In this document: in pieces, positions 37,208 through 46,069 of the stretch
Position numbering within the stretch: the stretch's first letter is position 1
Layout of the letters: each line of letters starts with the position of its first letter
Origin: Clostridia bacterium
Lineage (GTDB): Bacteria > Bacillota > Clostridia > Oscillospirales > CAG-382
DNA: 64,000 nucleotides
Direction: 5' to 3'
NCBI GenBank assembly: GCA_017537345.1
Contig: JAFYKY010000005.1
Location: 186,001-250,000, forward strand
The notes under the pieces: generated by a model
The model's database searches: none
The model's input: the letters and a program-made list of their open reading frames with translations, nothing else
Told to the model about the DNA's origin: nothing
Position numbers and translations under genes: made by a program

Positions 37208-39973
37208 TTAGCAGGTATAATCCAAATTTTTCACCATACTGACAGCTTGGAAATCAAATTCCGAAAGATCGTATTCTATGTTTTCTTTCGGGATTTCTAT
37301 AAATACATAGTAATGTGTCATCCAATACTTCTCTTGCTTATCTCTGTCTTTATCCATATCCCAAACAAAATATAACGTTTGGGGATGATCGTCTTCTTCA
37401 ACAGTATATACACCGGTGCCCTTGCAATCAAAGGTAGGCACGTATGATATAAACTTTATAAGATAATTATCTTCAAACCACTCATCTGTGTATTTCGTTA
37501 TATGCTTTTCATAGTTTTCTGTGTCGTAGCACATATTGTGATAGTCATCGAAAACCAGCCGTTCCGGATCGGTAACAAAGAATCCGTTATTAAAATTCCC
37601 TGCGATACCGTGGTTTTCATACACAAGAGGCATTTTTATAATTTCCACGTTGTAATCGAATTGTAGGTTTTCCAGCTCGCCTTTGAGTGAAGGCTCTTCG
37701 GAAAGCTTATAACCGTAAGCTTCCGCCCATTCCGGTGACAATGCTCTGAAGAAGAACACGGATTGTTCAAAACTAATACCTTCTGTTTTATAGGTTTCCC
37801 CTATATCATACGGAATATCTTTTTTGGATATTTCAACAAAAGCATATGAGCCGTAAGTTCTATCCCACTTAAAATCCGAATCTCCTTCATCGTATATAAA
37901 GAGCATTATCGGTTGTTTTCCGTCCTCAAAATGGAATCCTATATGCTTTAGGTCGAATTCATAACGGGTTCCAAGGAAGACGATCAACCAGTTTTCTTCA
38001 AACCATTCGTCGGTATATTTTTGTATCCATTGGTTGTATGAAGGTTCGCCTTCATCGGGCTTCCAGTATTCTGCTCCATTGCCATCAAGAAGCAGCCATT
38101 CCGGTGACAACGCGATGTTTCCATTCCACATATATTGACCTGCCGCCAAAGCCGGTTCCAACAAAGGCACGGTGATAACGTTTACTTCAAAGGGGATATC
38201 GAGGAACTCTACTTGCCCTTTAACCTCGGGTATGCTTGTTTCGGGATTTTTTTCGCTTTCCCACCCCAAAACCGTACTGTCAATAGCGTTTACTCTGACT
38301 TTGTATTCGTAGTCTTCGATTTTCACCGTTACCACGTAGATCATTGTTTCGCTATCGAATTTATGGGACACGCTTTGCACTTTTATATCAAGCCCCTGCT
38401 CGGTTCGCAGATACGCAATAGCCGCGTTTCTTGCTTCCAACGCTGTAATATAATCTTTACTTACGCTGTCGCTTTCTTCGGAAGGTTGAGAGGTTTGGCT
38501 TTCATTGTCCGGCGGAATTGAAAGATTTAATTTATATGAAAATATAACGCATTGTTTTCCTTGTTGCAGTACAGATACAGAAACGAGGGCATTTTCAGTA
38601 TCGACAGAGTCTATATTTTCAATTCTCTGGGTGAACATAAAATTGTTCGCCAGCGAATATACAATAATCTCATCACTGCCATGCACATAAATATAATAAT
38701 AGCCGCACCACTCCTGATGATCCGTAACATTTTCGGCAAGAAGCATTTTTTCTCCTATGCCAAACAAAGGTGAAACGTACAAGGAGTACACCGATTTGTG
38801 ACTATCGCGAGTTACCTCAAAAAGATCCTGCTGTGTGAATTCATAGCTTTCGGTTACATCAACGCTGTCGGCAAGACGAATGACGACAGACTCACTATAA
38901 CCGGTTTCACTGTTCGAAGCCTTTTGAAATATTGCGGCGTCTTCTCTTGCGGTAAACTTTTTAAATGTTCCCTCCGCGAAAAAGCTCTCTCCTGTTTCCA
39001 AATCAAAAATTTTCCAACGATTGGCCCTGCCATTCACAGAAGCGAGGTACTCACTGACATAGTATGCTTGCAGGTAATATCTGCAGTCAGGTGAAAAAAC
39101 ACCGGTTTTACTTGCGTAATATTTATCGGTAACAGAGGTAATCTCTGTTTTGATCATAGTTTCGGTGTTCAAAACGAAAATCCGATAGCCTTTATCTGTG
39201 GCTTTCCAGGTAGCGATATATTTATAATCCGCAGAGATTTTAAAGATATTTCCCGAAGGAAGCCTCTTTATTTCACCCGTTTCTATATTTGCCATATATA
39301 GCTCGCCTGTAACCTCCACAGTACACCATTCTTCGCTTGCGCCAAGCTCCACAAGATTAATATCGAAGCAAGTGATACCGTGGCCCAAAACCTTTTTGGA
39401 ATCAAGTTCAATTATTCGGTTACCAAGACTGAAAATTTCGCATGTTTGAATATCGTATATTATATTATGCCCCATTTCTGCTATGACATCTTTGTATTTG
39501 GGCCACTCACATGTAAGTTGGATGTATCTGTCGTTTAATTGATATGCGCCGTATACCCATTCAGGTAAGCTATACGTGTTTTTTTCTGTTGCCGACATTA
39601 ATCTGACTGCGCTTCGCTTTTGTGCTATAATAAGATCGGCATTACCGCTGAGTCCCAGTCCTTTCGCAGCAAACTCGCCCGGAGCATACCAATCCTGCAA
39701 TCCGTCAAAGCAGACAATCTCGTTTGAAAAGCGCAATGTGTCTTCTTTGCCGCGTAGTTTATATACAACTGCGCCTATCGCAAGAAACAGTATAAGGCAA
39801 GCAGCTAATGCCGCAACGTATTTATAATTTAAAATACGTTTTCTTTTGGGCAAATCTTTGATCATATCGTTTTCCGAAACGCCGGCAAGGATATCGCCTT
39901 TCGGCAGCGCAAAGCTTTCGGCTTCTGCAGTATAATATTCTTTTAATGCTTTTTCAATGTCTGTAGCTTTCAT
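37208..39973 (-). CDS. Membrane sensor / putative anti-sigma protein with propeller, PepSY and duplicated C-terminal domains
   Basis: Starts 1 base after the adjacent sigma-factor gene stops, with GGAGG before the ATG. The longest ORF would add 15 codons inside the sigma gene and is rejected. The 921 residues contain a short cytoplasmic part (1-45), one membrane helix (about 47-68), and a long extracytoplasmic region with propeller-like repeats (FSADYKYIATW, GVFSPDCRYYLQ). A PepSY domain follows (about 505-570, ITALEARNAAIAYLRTEQGL). Then come two copies of a 140-residue domain, each containing KYTDEWFE and a late KKDIPYD or KENIEYD. Position and topology suggest it holds the sigma factor inactive until an outside signal arrives (inference). 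The fold and ligand of the doubled domain are unknown to me. Confidence 0.78.
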   Translation of the reverse strand: MKATDIEKALKEYYTAEAESFALPKGDILAGVSENDMIKDLPKRKRILNYKYVAALAACLILFLAIGAVVYKLRGKEDTLRFSNEIVCFDGLQDWYAPGEFAAKGLGLSGNADLIIAQKRSAVRLMSATEKNTYSLPEWVYGAYQLNDRYIQLTCEWPKYKDVIAEMGHNIIYDIQTCEIFSLGNRIIELDSKKVLGHGITCFDINLVELGASEEWCTVEVTGELYMANIETGEIKRLPSGNIFKISADYKYIATWKATDKGYRIFVLNTETMIKTEITSVTDKYYASKTGVFSPDCRYYLQAYYVSEYLASVNGRANRWKIFDLETGESFFAEGTFKKFTAREDAAIFQKASNSETGYSESVVIRLADSVDVTESYEFTQQDLFEVTRDSHKSVYSLYVSPLFGIGEKMLLAENVTDHQEWCGYYYIYVHGSDEIIVYSLANNFMFTQRIENIDSVDTENALVSVSVLQQGKQCVIFSYKLNLSIPPDNESQTSQPSEESDSVSKDYITALEARNAAIAYLRTEQGLDIKVQSVSHKFDSETMIYVVTVKIEDYEYKVRVNAIDSTVLGWESEKNPETSIPEVKGQVEFLDIPFEVNVITVPLLEPALAAGQYMWNGNIALSPEWLLLDGNGAEYWKPDEGEPSYNQWIQKYTDEWFEENWLIVFLGTRYEFDLKHIGFHFEDGKQPIMLFIYDEGDSDFKWDRTYGSYAFVEISKKDIPYDIGETYKTEGISFEQSVFFFRALSPEWAEAYGYKLSEEPSLKGELENLQFDYNVEIIKMPLVYENHGIAGNFNNGFFVTDPERLVFDDYHNMCYDTENYEKHITKYTDEWFEDNYLIKFISYVPTFDCKGTGVYTVEEDDHPQTLYFVWDMDKDRDKQEKYWMTHYYVFIEIPKENIEYDLSEFDFQAVSMVKNLDYTC

Positions 39974-39974
39974 T

Positions 39975-40520
39975 TTACCGTCCTCCTTCACAGTAGTTTT
40001 TAAGCTTTTCCAACGCACGCTGATATTTTTTGCGCACCGATACCGTGTTCTTTTCGATTACGTTTGCTATCTCCGAATGAGAAAGACCTGCGTAAATACG
40101 AAGCTTTACTATCAGCTTTTCTTCATCGGAAAGAGTGTTCAGCGCATCCCGAAGCATAATTTGTTCAAGCGTTTGGGGCTCAAAAGCACTTTGAGCTTTT
40201 TCTTTTTCCGAAATTTCTTCCAAAGACAAAGTGTGCTTTTTTTCTTTGATCTTGTCTACAGCGCTGTTTTTTGTTACCTTCAATACCCACGCTTTTGGGT
40301 TTGTTCCCTTTTTATAGGTATGTGAAAGGCGGAGAATCCTTACCATCGTATCCTGCAGCACGTCTTCAGCTTCCCCAAAATCTCCCGTTATCTGGTATGC
40401 AACGGAAAGTATCATACGTCCGTATTCGTGATAAACGCGTTCAAGTGCGTTTTTATTGCCCAAAGCGATTTCCGCAATGGCAATATCGCAGGGATCTACC
40501 AAATTCCAAAATAGGATCAT
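39975..40520 (-). CDS. ECF-type RNA polymerase sigma factor
   Basis: A 181-residue sigma factor. Region 2 holds LERVYHEYGRMILSVAYQI and EAEDVLQDTMVRIL. Region 4 holds LSHSEIANVIEKNTVSVRKK. The start MILFWNLVDP follows GAGAGGTG and is preferred over an ORF start 24 codons upstream that lacks a ribosome site. It is coupled to the downstream membrane sensor gene. I cannot identify its own promoter with confidence. Confidence 0.92.
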   Translation of the reverse strand: MILFWNLVDPCDIAIAEIALGNKNALERVYHEYGRMILSVAYQITGDFGEAEDVLQDTMVRILRLSHTYKKGTNPKAWVLKVTKNSAVDKIKEKKHTLSLEEISEKEKAQSAFEPQTLEQIMLRDALNTLSDEEKLIVKLRIYAGLSHSEIANVIEKNTVSVRKKYQRALEKLKNYCEGGR

Positions 40521-40638
40521 ATAAACACCTCTCTTTCCTGTTTCATACAATATAACCGTAATTAAGATCAAAACGTGACACGTGGCCAACAAAAATTTTC
40601 ATCTGTTTTATGAAGGAGTTTACGGAAATATAATAACA

Positions 40639-40668
40639 CAAAAGGCTGTGTTTTTCCACAGCCTTTTG
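40639..40668 (-). terminator. Terminator after the RsgI-type gene
   Basis: 12-bp stem CAAAAGGCTGTG / CACAGCCTTTTG with a 6-base loop. On the minus strand it follows the RsgI-type stop codon by about 10 bases and ends in TTTTG. Confidence 0.72.
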
Positions 40669-40678
40669 CAACATTTTA

Positions 40679-42133
40679 TTAATCGTCTATATCCCGCTCG
40701 TAGCTTATGATCTCGCCGGTATCTGCGTTTACCTCGGCTTCGTATTCATATTTGCCGCAGCGGAATTCTATTTCGTATTTCCACAGATTGTCATCGTGGT
40801 CCAGTTCTATTGTCAGCCCTTTTATATCGTTTTCGCCGAGACCTGCGCGCTCAAGTACCTTATTGAGTGCATCTTCTTTGGCAATCAGGCCTTTGTTTGA
40901 AGGCGTATCGTTATTCACGACGTTATCGCGATTGTATCTGTCAGTCTCAACACAAATTATATCGCCCGTTACCGCATTCAATTCAAACTCGTAGTCGATC
41001 CCGTTATAGGACAGCTCCACCTCGTAAACGACGATTCCGTCGTCGGTTTGAAGCTCACATTCAAAGCCCGCCCACTTTTCGGTATCGGGGCAATAAGCGG
41101 CGATGATGTCTCTGACGGCTTGCTCGGTGATATATTTTCGTGAAAGTGCGTCGTGGATATAAAATCTTTCCTCTTTCTTGCAGGAAACTATATCGCCGCT
41201 AAGAGCGTTTACTTCGATTTCGTATTTATTCATTTCGGTAAAAAGCTCTATTTCGTAAAGCATAATACCGTCATCGTGCTCCAATTCGATATCAATGATA
41301 CCGTCAATATCATCCTCGGAAAGGGAGATATATTCAAGCGCAACAGCCTTTGCCTTTTTTTCGCCTATATACGCCTTATCGCTTGCAGTGCCGTTTACCT
41401 CGCCGTTTACCTCTGCGCCCACGCCTTTAAGAATAAGAGAAAGCTCGTTGATGCCCAGCTTTGCCAGAGCGGCGGGGTCGTACTTGGTATTGCAGGCGCA
41501 CAGGTCAAGTATAAGCTGCGCTTTTCCCAAAGTGATGTTCAGCTCCGATGCAAGAGAAGCCGCGTCGGTATTGGTGCGGTCTATCTGCAGGGAGATCACT
41601 GCCCCCTCTGAAGTATCTGTAGCGATAAGACTGCGGATAATACCGTTCAGCTTTTCACGGAGAGCGGCGTTTTTATCGGCGTCGTTATTATCCACGCTTA
41701 CCAGCACCGAATTTGCAAGCTCATCTATATATCCGTTGGTGATCATTGAACCGATAAGCGCGTTCAGCGCCACCTCTATGTCGGTTCCCACAAGGTCCAT
41801 ATTGCCCAGTATCTTTTGTCCGTCCTCGTTAAGAGCCTTTATCTCCACGACAACGTCTTTTTTATTGAGTTTCATTTCGATACTTGGATTTACGTCTATG
41901 GAAACAACGCTTGCAACCGCGTTATTTCCCGTATACACAAGTACACCCGCAAGCACGCCGAACAGCATAACGAATGCTGCCGCGGCGGCAACGATAGCTA
42001 TGGGTAATCTTCTTTTTTGTTTCACGAGCATCGCCGTTCCTTTCCCGCTTACGCTGTCAGAAACAACGGTTTCGAGAATATCGGGGGTGATAGCCGTAAA
42101 AGCATTTTTAATTTTGTTTTCTGTTTGTTTCAT
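40679..42133 (-). CDS. RsgI-family anti-sigma factor with three PepSY domains
   Basis: A 484-residue single-pass membrane protein. The short N-terminus MKQTENKIKNAFTAITPDIL is cytoplasmic, and the membrane helix lies at about 43-69. The extracytoplasmic region begins VVSIDVNPSIEMKLN and contains EIKALNEDGQKIL, the hallmark of the RsgI middle domain. Three PepSY-like repeats follow, ending in VNALSGDIVS, LNAVTGDIIC and VNADTGEIIS. Its start overlaps the sigma-factor stop by 4 bases. RsgI proteins sense polysaccharide or envelope state and sequester a sigma factor (family knowledge). The partner here is ECF-like rather than SigI. Confidence 0.9.
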   Translation of the reverse strand: MKQTENKIKNAFTAITPDILETVVSDSVSGKGTAMLVKQKRRLPIAIVAAAAAFVMLFGVLAGVLVYTGNNAVASVVSIDVNPSIEMKLNKKDVVVEIKALNEDGQKILGNMDLVGTDIEVALNALIGSMITNGYIDELANSVLVSVDNNDADKNAALREKLNGIIRSLIATDTSEGAVISLQIDRTNTDAASLASELNITLGKAQLILDLCACNTKYDPAALAKLGINELSLILKGVGAEVNGEVNGTASDKAYIGEKKAKAVALEYISLSEDDIDGIIDIELEHDDGIMLYEIELFTEMNKYEIEVNALSGDIVSCKKEERFYIHDALSRKYITEQAVRDIIAAYCPDTEKWAGFECELQTDDGIVVYEVELSYNGIDYEFELNAVTGDIICVETDRYNRDNVVNNDTPSNKGLIAKEDALNKVLERAGLGENDIKGLTIELDHDDNLWKYEIEFRCGKYEYEAEVNADTGEIISYERDIDD

Positions 42134-42708
42134 TCCGTTCCTCCGTCAGCAAGTATCTTTCTTAATTTTCGTATTGCGCGGCTGTATTTTGAAAGAACAG
42201 TCGGCAAAGGCAGAGAAAGAATATCCGCAATTTCCCGATGCTTGAAACCGGAAACCGCGTGAAGAGTAACGATACGCAATTCCTCGTCCGAAAGCTTTTC
42301 CATACACATACGGATGATCACAGCATCCTCGGTGGAAACATCGGAAGACAACGCAAAGGTTTCTTCCCAATTTTCAGGGCAGTAATCTGCGTTTTTTGCT
42401 CTTTTTCTAAGCTTCATAAGACAGTGGTTTTTGGTTATTGTAAGCATCCACGCCAGCGGTTTTCCTCTGTCTTCATAGCTCGCCGCAGAGGCGGAAACGG
42501 TGAGATACACGTCGTGCATAACGTCTTCCGCATCGTGACTGTTTTTTAAAATTGACAGCGCAAAGGAGTATATACTTACAGAGGTTAATTTATACAGTTC
42601 ACCCAGACTATGAGCGTCGCCGCCGGCAATCGATAAAATGAGCTCTGCCAGCCTGCGGTCATCCGTGTGAACGGTTTTGTGCGCCGTTGATAAGCCGCTT
42701 AACATCAT
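42130..42708 (-). CDS. ECF-type sigma factor paired with the RsgI/PepSY protein
   Basis: A 192-residue sigma factor. Region 2 is LGELYKLTSVSIYSFALSI and DAEDVMHDVYLTV. Region 4 is FKHREIADILSLPLPTVLSK. The start MMLSGLSTAH lies behind AAAGGAGGAA, whereas the longest ORF start has no ribosome site. The stop overlaps the start of the anti-sigma gene. It follows a GNAT gene by 69 bases and may share its promoter. Confidence 0.93.
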   Translation of the reverse strand: MMLSGLSTAHKTVHTDDRRLAELILSIAGGDAHSLGELYKLTSVSIYSFALSILKNSHDAEDVMHDVYLTVSASAASYEDRGKPLAWMLTITKNHCLMKLRKRAKNADYCPENWEETFALSSDVSTEDAVIIRMCMEKLSDEELRIVTLHAVSGFKHREIADILSLPLPTVLSKYSRAIRKLRKILADGGTE

Positions 42709-42777
42709 CTGTATTCCTCCTTTCATAACATTAATGCGGAAAAACGCCGTTTTATTGCAAAACAAAAAAATATTTTT

Positions 42778-43350
42778 TTATTTTTTCCAGTTTTCTTTTT
42801 TAAGGGAGTAATAATGAATAATTCTGTCTTCTCCCTTTACGTTGAGCGGTTCTTCCCCGATTTTTACAAAATCAAATCCCAGCCGCTCTGCCAGACGCAC
42901 GGAAGATCTGTTTTCTTCCATTATACGGAGATCGACTCTTTCAAGTCCTATTCGTTCGAAAGCAACGGAAAGAATGGCGGAAACAGCTTCTGTCATATAT
43001 CCGTTTCCCTGATACGCGGGGTTCAAAACGTATCCCACTTCGCCTACGTTGTTTTCGAAATCGAAATCCGCAAATCCGGTAGTGCCGATAAGCCTTCCTT
43101 CGCTTTTCAAAAAAACTCCCCAATCCGCATACGCGCCTTTTTTGTACTGGCGGTTCAAAAACTCTATATATCCGCGTGTATCGTCTATATTAAGATGGGG
43201 GGACCAAAGCAAAAATCTGGTAACGGAGTTCAACGAAGCGTATGAATACATATCCTCTGCATCGGAAACGGAAATTTTTTTAAGGATAAGTCTGTCCGTT
43301 TCTATTTCCGGAAGGTCGCGGAACACTCTTCTGAAATTCATATTATTCAT
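42778..43350 (-). CDS. GNAT N-acetyltransferase, RimJ/RimL-like
   Basis: A 190-residue acetyltransferase. The family start ETDRLILKKISVSDAEDMY, the acetyl-CoA loop NPAYQGNGYMTEAV and the C-terminal NRSSVRLAERLGF are all visible. The ATG is chosen for GGAG at 8-base spacing. An upstream in-frame GTG overlaps that site. Family members acetylate ribosomal protein N-termini or small molecules; the substrate here is unknown. It may be the first gene of the transcript that carries the sigma/RsgI pair. Confidence 0.9.
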   Translation of the reverse strand: MNNMNFRRVFRDLPEIETDRLILKKISVSDAEDMYSYASLNSVTRFLLWSPHLNIDDTRGYIEFLNRQYKKGAYADWGVFLKSEGRLIGTTGFADFDFENNVGEVGYVLNPAYQGNGYMTEAVSAILSVAFERIGLERVDLRIMEENRSSVRLAERLGFDFVKIGEEPLNVKGEDRIIHYYSLKKENWKK

Positions 43351-43383
43351 AGTCAACACTCCTTGTTGGTCATTTTGTAATAA

Positions 43384-43412
43384 TTATACTATCTCTTTTT
43401 GTGCATTTCAAT
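43384..43412 (-). promoter_or_regulatory. Promoter of the GNAT gene
   Basis: TTGAAA (43407-43412) and TATAAT (43384-43389) on the minus strand with a 17-base spacer, 33 bases before the ATG. Confidence 0.68.
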
Positions 43413-43453
43413 ATACATTTGATAAATATTAATATTTTGAATGGAAATTAACC

Positions 43454-43482
43454 TTGACACCGGCACCGCAATAGTGTATAAT
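43454..43482 (+). promoter_or_regulatory. Perfect consensus promoter of the 799-residue lipoprotein
   Basis: TTGACA (43454-43459) and TATAAT (43477-43482) match consensus in all 12 positions with a 17-base spacer, 30 bases before the ATG. Strong constitutive expression is expected. Confidence 0.82.
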
Positions 43483-43512
43483 TCATTTGATTAGATATAT
43501 GGAGGTACCGTA

Positions 43513-45912
43513 ATGAAAAACCGCGTTGCAGCGTTACTGCTGATCGTACTTATGCTCTTACCCGTTCTGGCTTCTTGTAGCAAAGAAGTTCCCCCTACAG
43601 AAACCGAGGTAACCGTCTATACTCTTCATATGATTAAGGGAGAAACCACTACCGAAGAAGCTATAAAGAAAGTGGAACTTGCTCTTAACCGTATACTGTT
43701 CTACCGTCTGGGAAGCTGTGTTGAAATACTCGCTTACACAGAGGACGAATATTATGACGCCATTGAAGCAAAATATGCCGAAATGGAAGAGTATAAGATT
43801 AAAAAAGAAGAAGAAAAGAAAAATAATAAAAATAACAAAGATAAGAACAAGAACGAATCTTCCGAAGAAGTTTCTGTTGACGTTTTCACCGGTGACGATT
43901 ATCTCGATCTCCTTATGGAGGGCGGCGAATACGTAAGAGAAGAACCCAGATTCGATATCTTCCTTATCAACGATTACGAAAAGTATTATGAATACGCTAC
44001 CGAAGGAAAACTTTCTGATATCAAAGACGTTCTCGGCAGCGAATGCAAGATACTTAAAGACTACATCCACCCCACCATTCTTTCTGCTGCAGTTATAGAC
44101 AAAAAGACTTACGGCGTTCCTCTTAACACCATTATCGGCGAATATTCCTATATGGTGTTTGACAAAGAACTGCTCGATGAGCACGGCGTGGATTACCAGA
44201 CAATGAAATCTCTGGACGACCTTCAGGATTATCTTTCTGTTATTGCAGAAAAGAATCCCGACGTTGTTCCCCTTTCCAACACTGCGGATCCTACCTCTGT
44301 TGATTATATTTTCAATTCTCTCTCCCCTGCTTACGTAAAGAACAAGTTCGTTTATTCTTCCTTCGAAAGCAGTGAGCTTGCATCCTATTATTCCGTTATC
44401 CAGATGTTCAACTCTATGGGTTATCTCCGCGAAGCTGACGAAGATGACAGAGTTGCAGTTCAGTTCATCTCCGGTAACGAAGAAACTATCGCAAAGCTTG
44501 AAGCCGAAACCGGCAGAGAATACGAATTCACCGTATACAGCAATCCTGTTGCTACCAATGAAAACTGTATAAACGGTATCTTCGCATTCAGCTCCTTCTG
44601 TACAGCAAACGAACTCAAGGCTGCAATGGAGCTTGTTACCGCTATCTACACCAACCCCGAACTTGCAAACCTTTTTGCATACGGTGTTGAAGGCGAACAC
44701 TACCTTATCAACGATGACGGTCAGGTAGAACGCAGAAACGAAGATTATATTATCGACCCCGAATATGCAGGCAACCGCTTCCTCACCTACACCGTTGCAG
44801 GCGACGACGCTGAAAAATGGGAAAAGGCAAAGCTTCAGAACCTGAACGCCAAAGTTGCTGTTGATATCGGCTTCAATCTCCAGCCCGAAGAATTCACCTG
44901 GGATATCGAAATTGAAGTTGAAGAAGGCAAAACGGAAAAAGAAGAGATCGTTGTTTCCGAACCCGATTATATCGAGATCATCAACAAGATTTCCTCCAAG
45001 TACTATAACGATATAGTAAACGGTAACGCTCTTGAGCTTGATCTCGAAGCTCTTTACGCAGAAGCCGAAGCAGGTATCGAAGACACTCTCCGCGCAAGCC
45101 TTGAAAAGACATACGCTACGAGAATTCAGAACAATTACTCCAACACCATTCAGGCAAGATACGGTCTTGAAACCACAGAAGGCAAAAAGCTTTACAACGA
45201 AGCTGCCGCAACCATCAACTCCACTCTTTACGAAAGAGTTTATGACGAGCAGTACTTAAAGCACAAGAAAACCATTATCGAAGAGCTTACTCCTTTGTAT
45301 GATGATGAAGACAAGCTTATGGCTGCTGTTGAAGAACGTCTTACCAAGCTTTTGACCGATGACTTCATCAACGAAGCTATCGAAAGAGATTACGCCGATA
45401 AGATCGAAGATTTCATTATGGCTGAATTCAACAAGAACGTTCAGACTAAGGTTGACAGCGCTGTTAAGGCATACCTCCTTACCGAACAGTATCTTGCAGA
45501 ATACGAAGCAGCAATAGTATCCGACGAATTCAACGCAGAGCTTGAAGAAGCGCTCAATTCCGACCTTTCCTCTACCATCAGCTCTTCCGTTAACACTTTG
45601 ATCACCACTATGATGAGCGATTATTTCGCAGTTATCATAGCTGAGTGCAACGAAGAACTTGAAGTTGCTCTTGAAGAGTTTATTGCAGAAGTAGTTGCAG
45701 CTTCCGCAAAGTATGACGGCGAAGAGGCTATGACAGAAGACGAAGTTCGCTTTGAACTGGGTCTTATGACCAAGGAAACCGAATCCGACGAAGAAGGTAA
45801 TGTTACCAGCGAAACTTACGTTCCCGTTGACATTACCGCTTACGAATACGTAATTCAGAAGATCACCAAGCAGTATTACGATATGTTCGGTGACCCCACC
45901 AAGCCCGCTTAA
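43513..45912 (+). CDS. Solute-binding-like lipoprotein with long helical C-terminus
   Basis: A lipoprotein (lipobox LASC, Cys near residue 22) of 799 residues. Residues about 30-450 look like a family 1 extracellular solute-binding protein, with segments DIFLINDYEKYYEYA, GVPLNTIIGEYSYMVFDKEL and INGIFAFSSFCTANELKAAM. A charged low-complexity insertion (KNNKNNKDKNKNE, about residues 103-115) interrupts the first lobe. The last 300 or so residues are strongly helical, acidic and coiled-coil-like, which is not normal for such proteins. No permease gene is adjacent. GGAGG precedes the ATG, and the promoter is perfect consensus. A surface receptor or envelope structural role is possible. Confidence 0.78.
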   Translation: MKNRVAALLLIVLMLLPVLASCSKEVPPTETEVTVYTLHMIKGETTTEEAIKKVELALNRILFYRLGSCVEILAYTEDEYYDAIEAKYAEMEEYKIKKEEEKKNNKNNKDKNKNESSEEVSVDVFTGDDYLDLLMEGGEYVREEPRFDIFLINDYEKYYEYATEGKLSDIKDVLGSECKILKDYIHPTILSAAVIDKKTYGVPLNTIIGEYSYMVFDKELLDEHGVDYQTMKSLDDLQDYLSVIAEKNPDVVPLSNTADPTSVDYIFNSLSPAYVKNKFVYSSFESSELASYYSVIQMFNSMGYLREADEDDRVAVQFISGNEETIAKLEAETGREYEFTVYSNPVATNENCINGIFAFSSFCTANELKAAMELVTAIYTNPELANLFAYGVEGEHYLINDDGQVERRNEDYIIDPEYAGNRFLTYTVAGDDAEKWEKAKLQNLNAKVAVDIGFNLQPEEFTWDIEIEVEEGKTEKEEIVVSEPDYIEIINKISSKYYNDIVNGNALELDLEALYAEAEAGIEDTLRASLEKTYATRIQNNYSNTIQARYGLETTEGKKLYNEAAATINSTLYERVYDEQYLKHKKTIIEELTPLYDDEDKLMAAVEERLTKLLTDDFINEAIERDYADKIEDFIMAEFNKNVQTKVDSAVKAYLLTEQYLAEYEAAIVSDEFNAELEEALNSDLSSTISSSVNTLITTMMSDYFAVIIAECNEELEVALEEFIAEVVAASAKYDGEEAMTEDEVRFELGLMTKETESDEEGNVTSETYVPVDITAYEYVIQKITKQYYDMFGDPTKPA

Positions 45913-45929
45913 CCCAAACCTATACAACA

Positions 45930-45961
45930 AACGCCCGAATTACTTCGGGCGTTGTTTTTTT
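45930..45961 (+). terminator. Terminator after the 799-residue lipoprotein
   Basis: 10-bp stem AACGCCCGAA / TTCGGGCGTT with a 4-base loop, then GTTTTTTT. Confidence 0.88.
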
Positions 45962-46011
45962 CTTACGATGTTTGACTATTTAAAAATTTTGTGATAATAT
46001 TTTTAAAAGTT

Positions 46012-46038
46012 CCAACCTTTTTAAAACACAGTGTCTAT
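46012..46038 (+). promoter_or_regulatory. Putative ECF-type promoter of the sigma/wHTH gene
   Basis: CCAACCTTTTTAA (46012-46024) followed 15 bases after AACC by GTCTAT (46033-46038). Both parts fit the general ECF pattern of an AAC-type -35 and a GTC-type -10. The 13-base -35 region is identical to that upstream of the other extended sigma gene at 15973. Confidence 0.58.
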
Positions 46039-46069
46039 ATGGTTGAAAGCTTGCAAGCGAGGAAAACAA

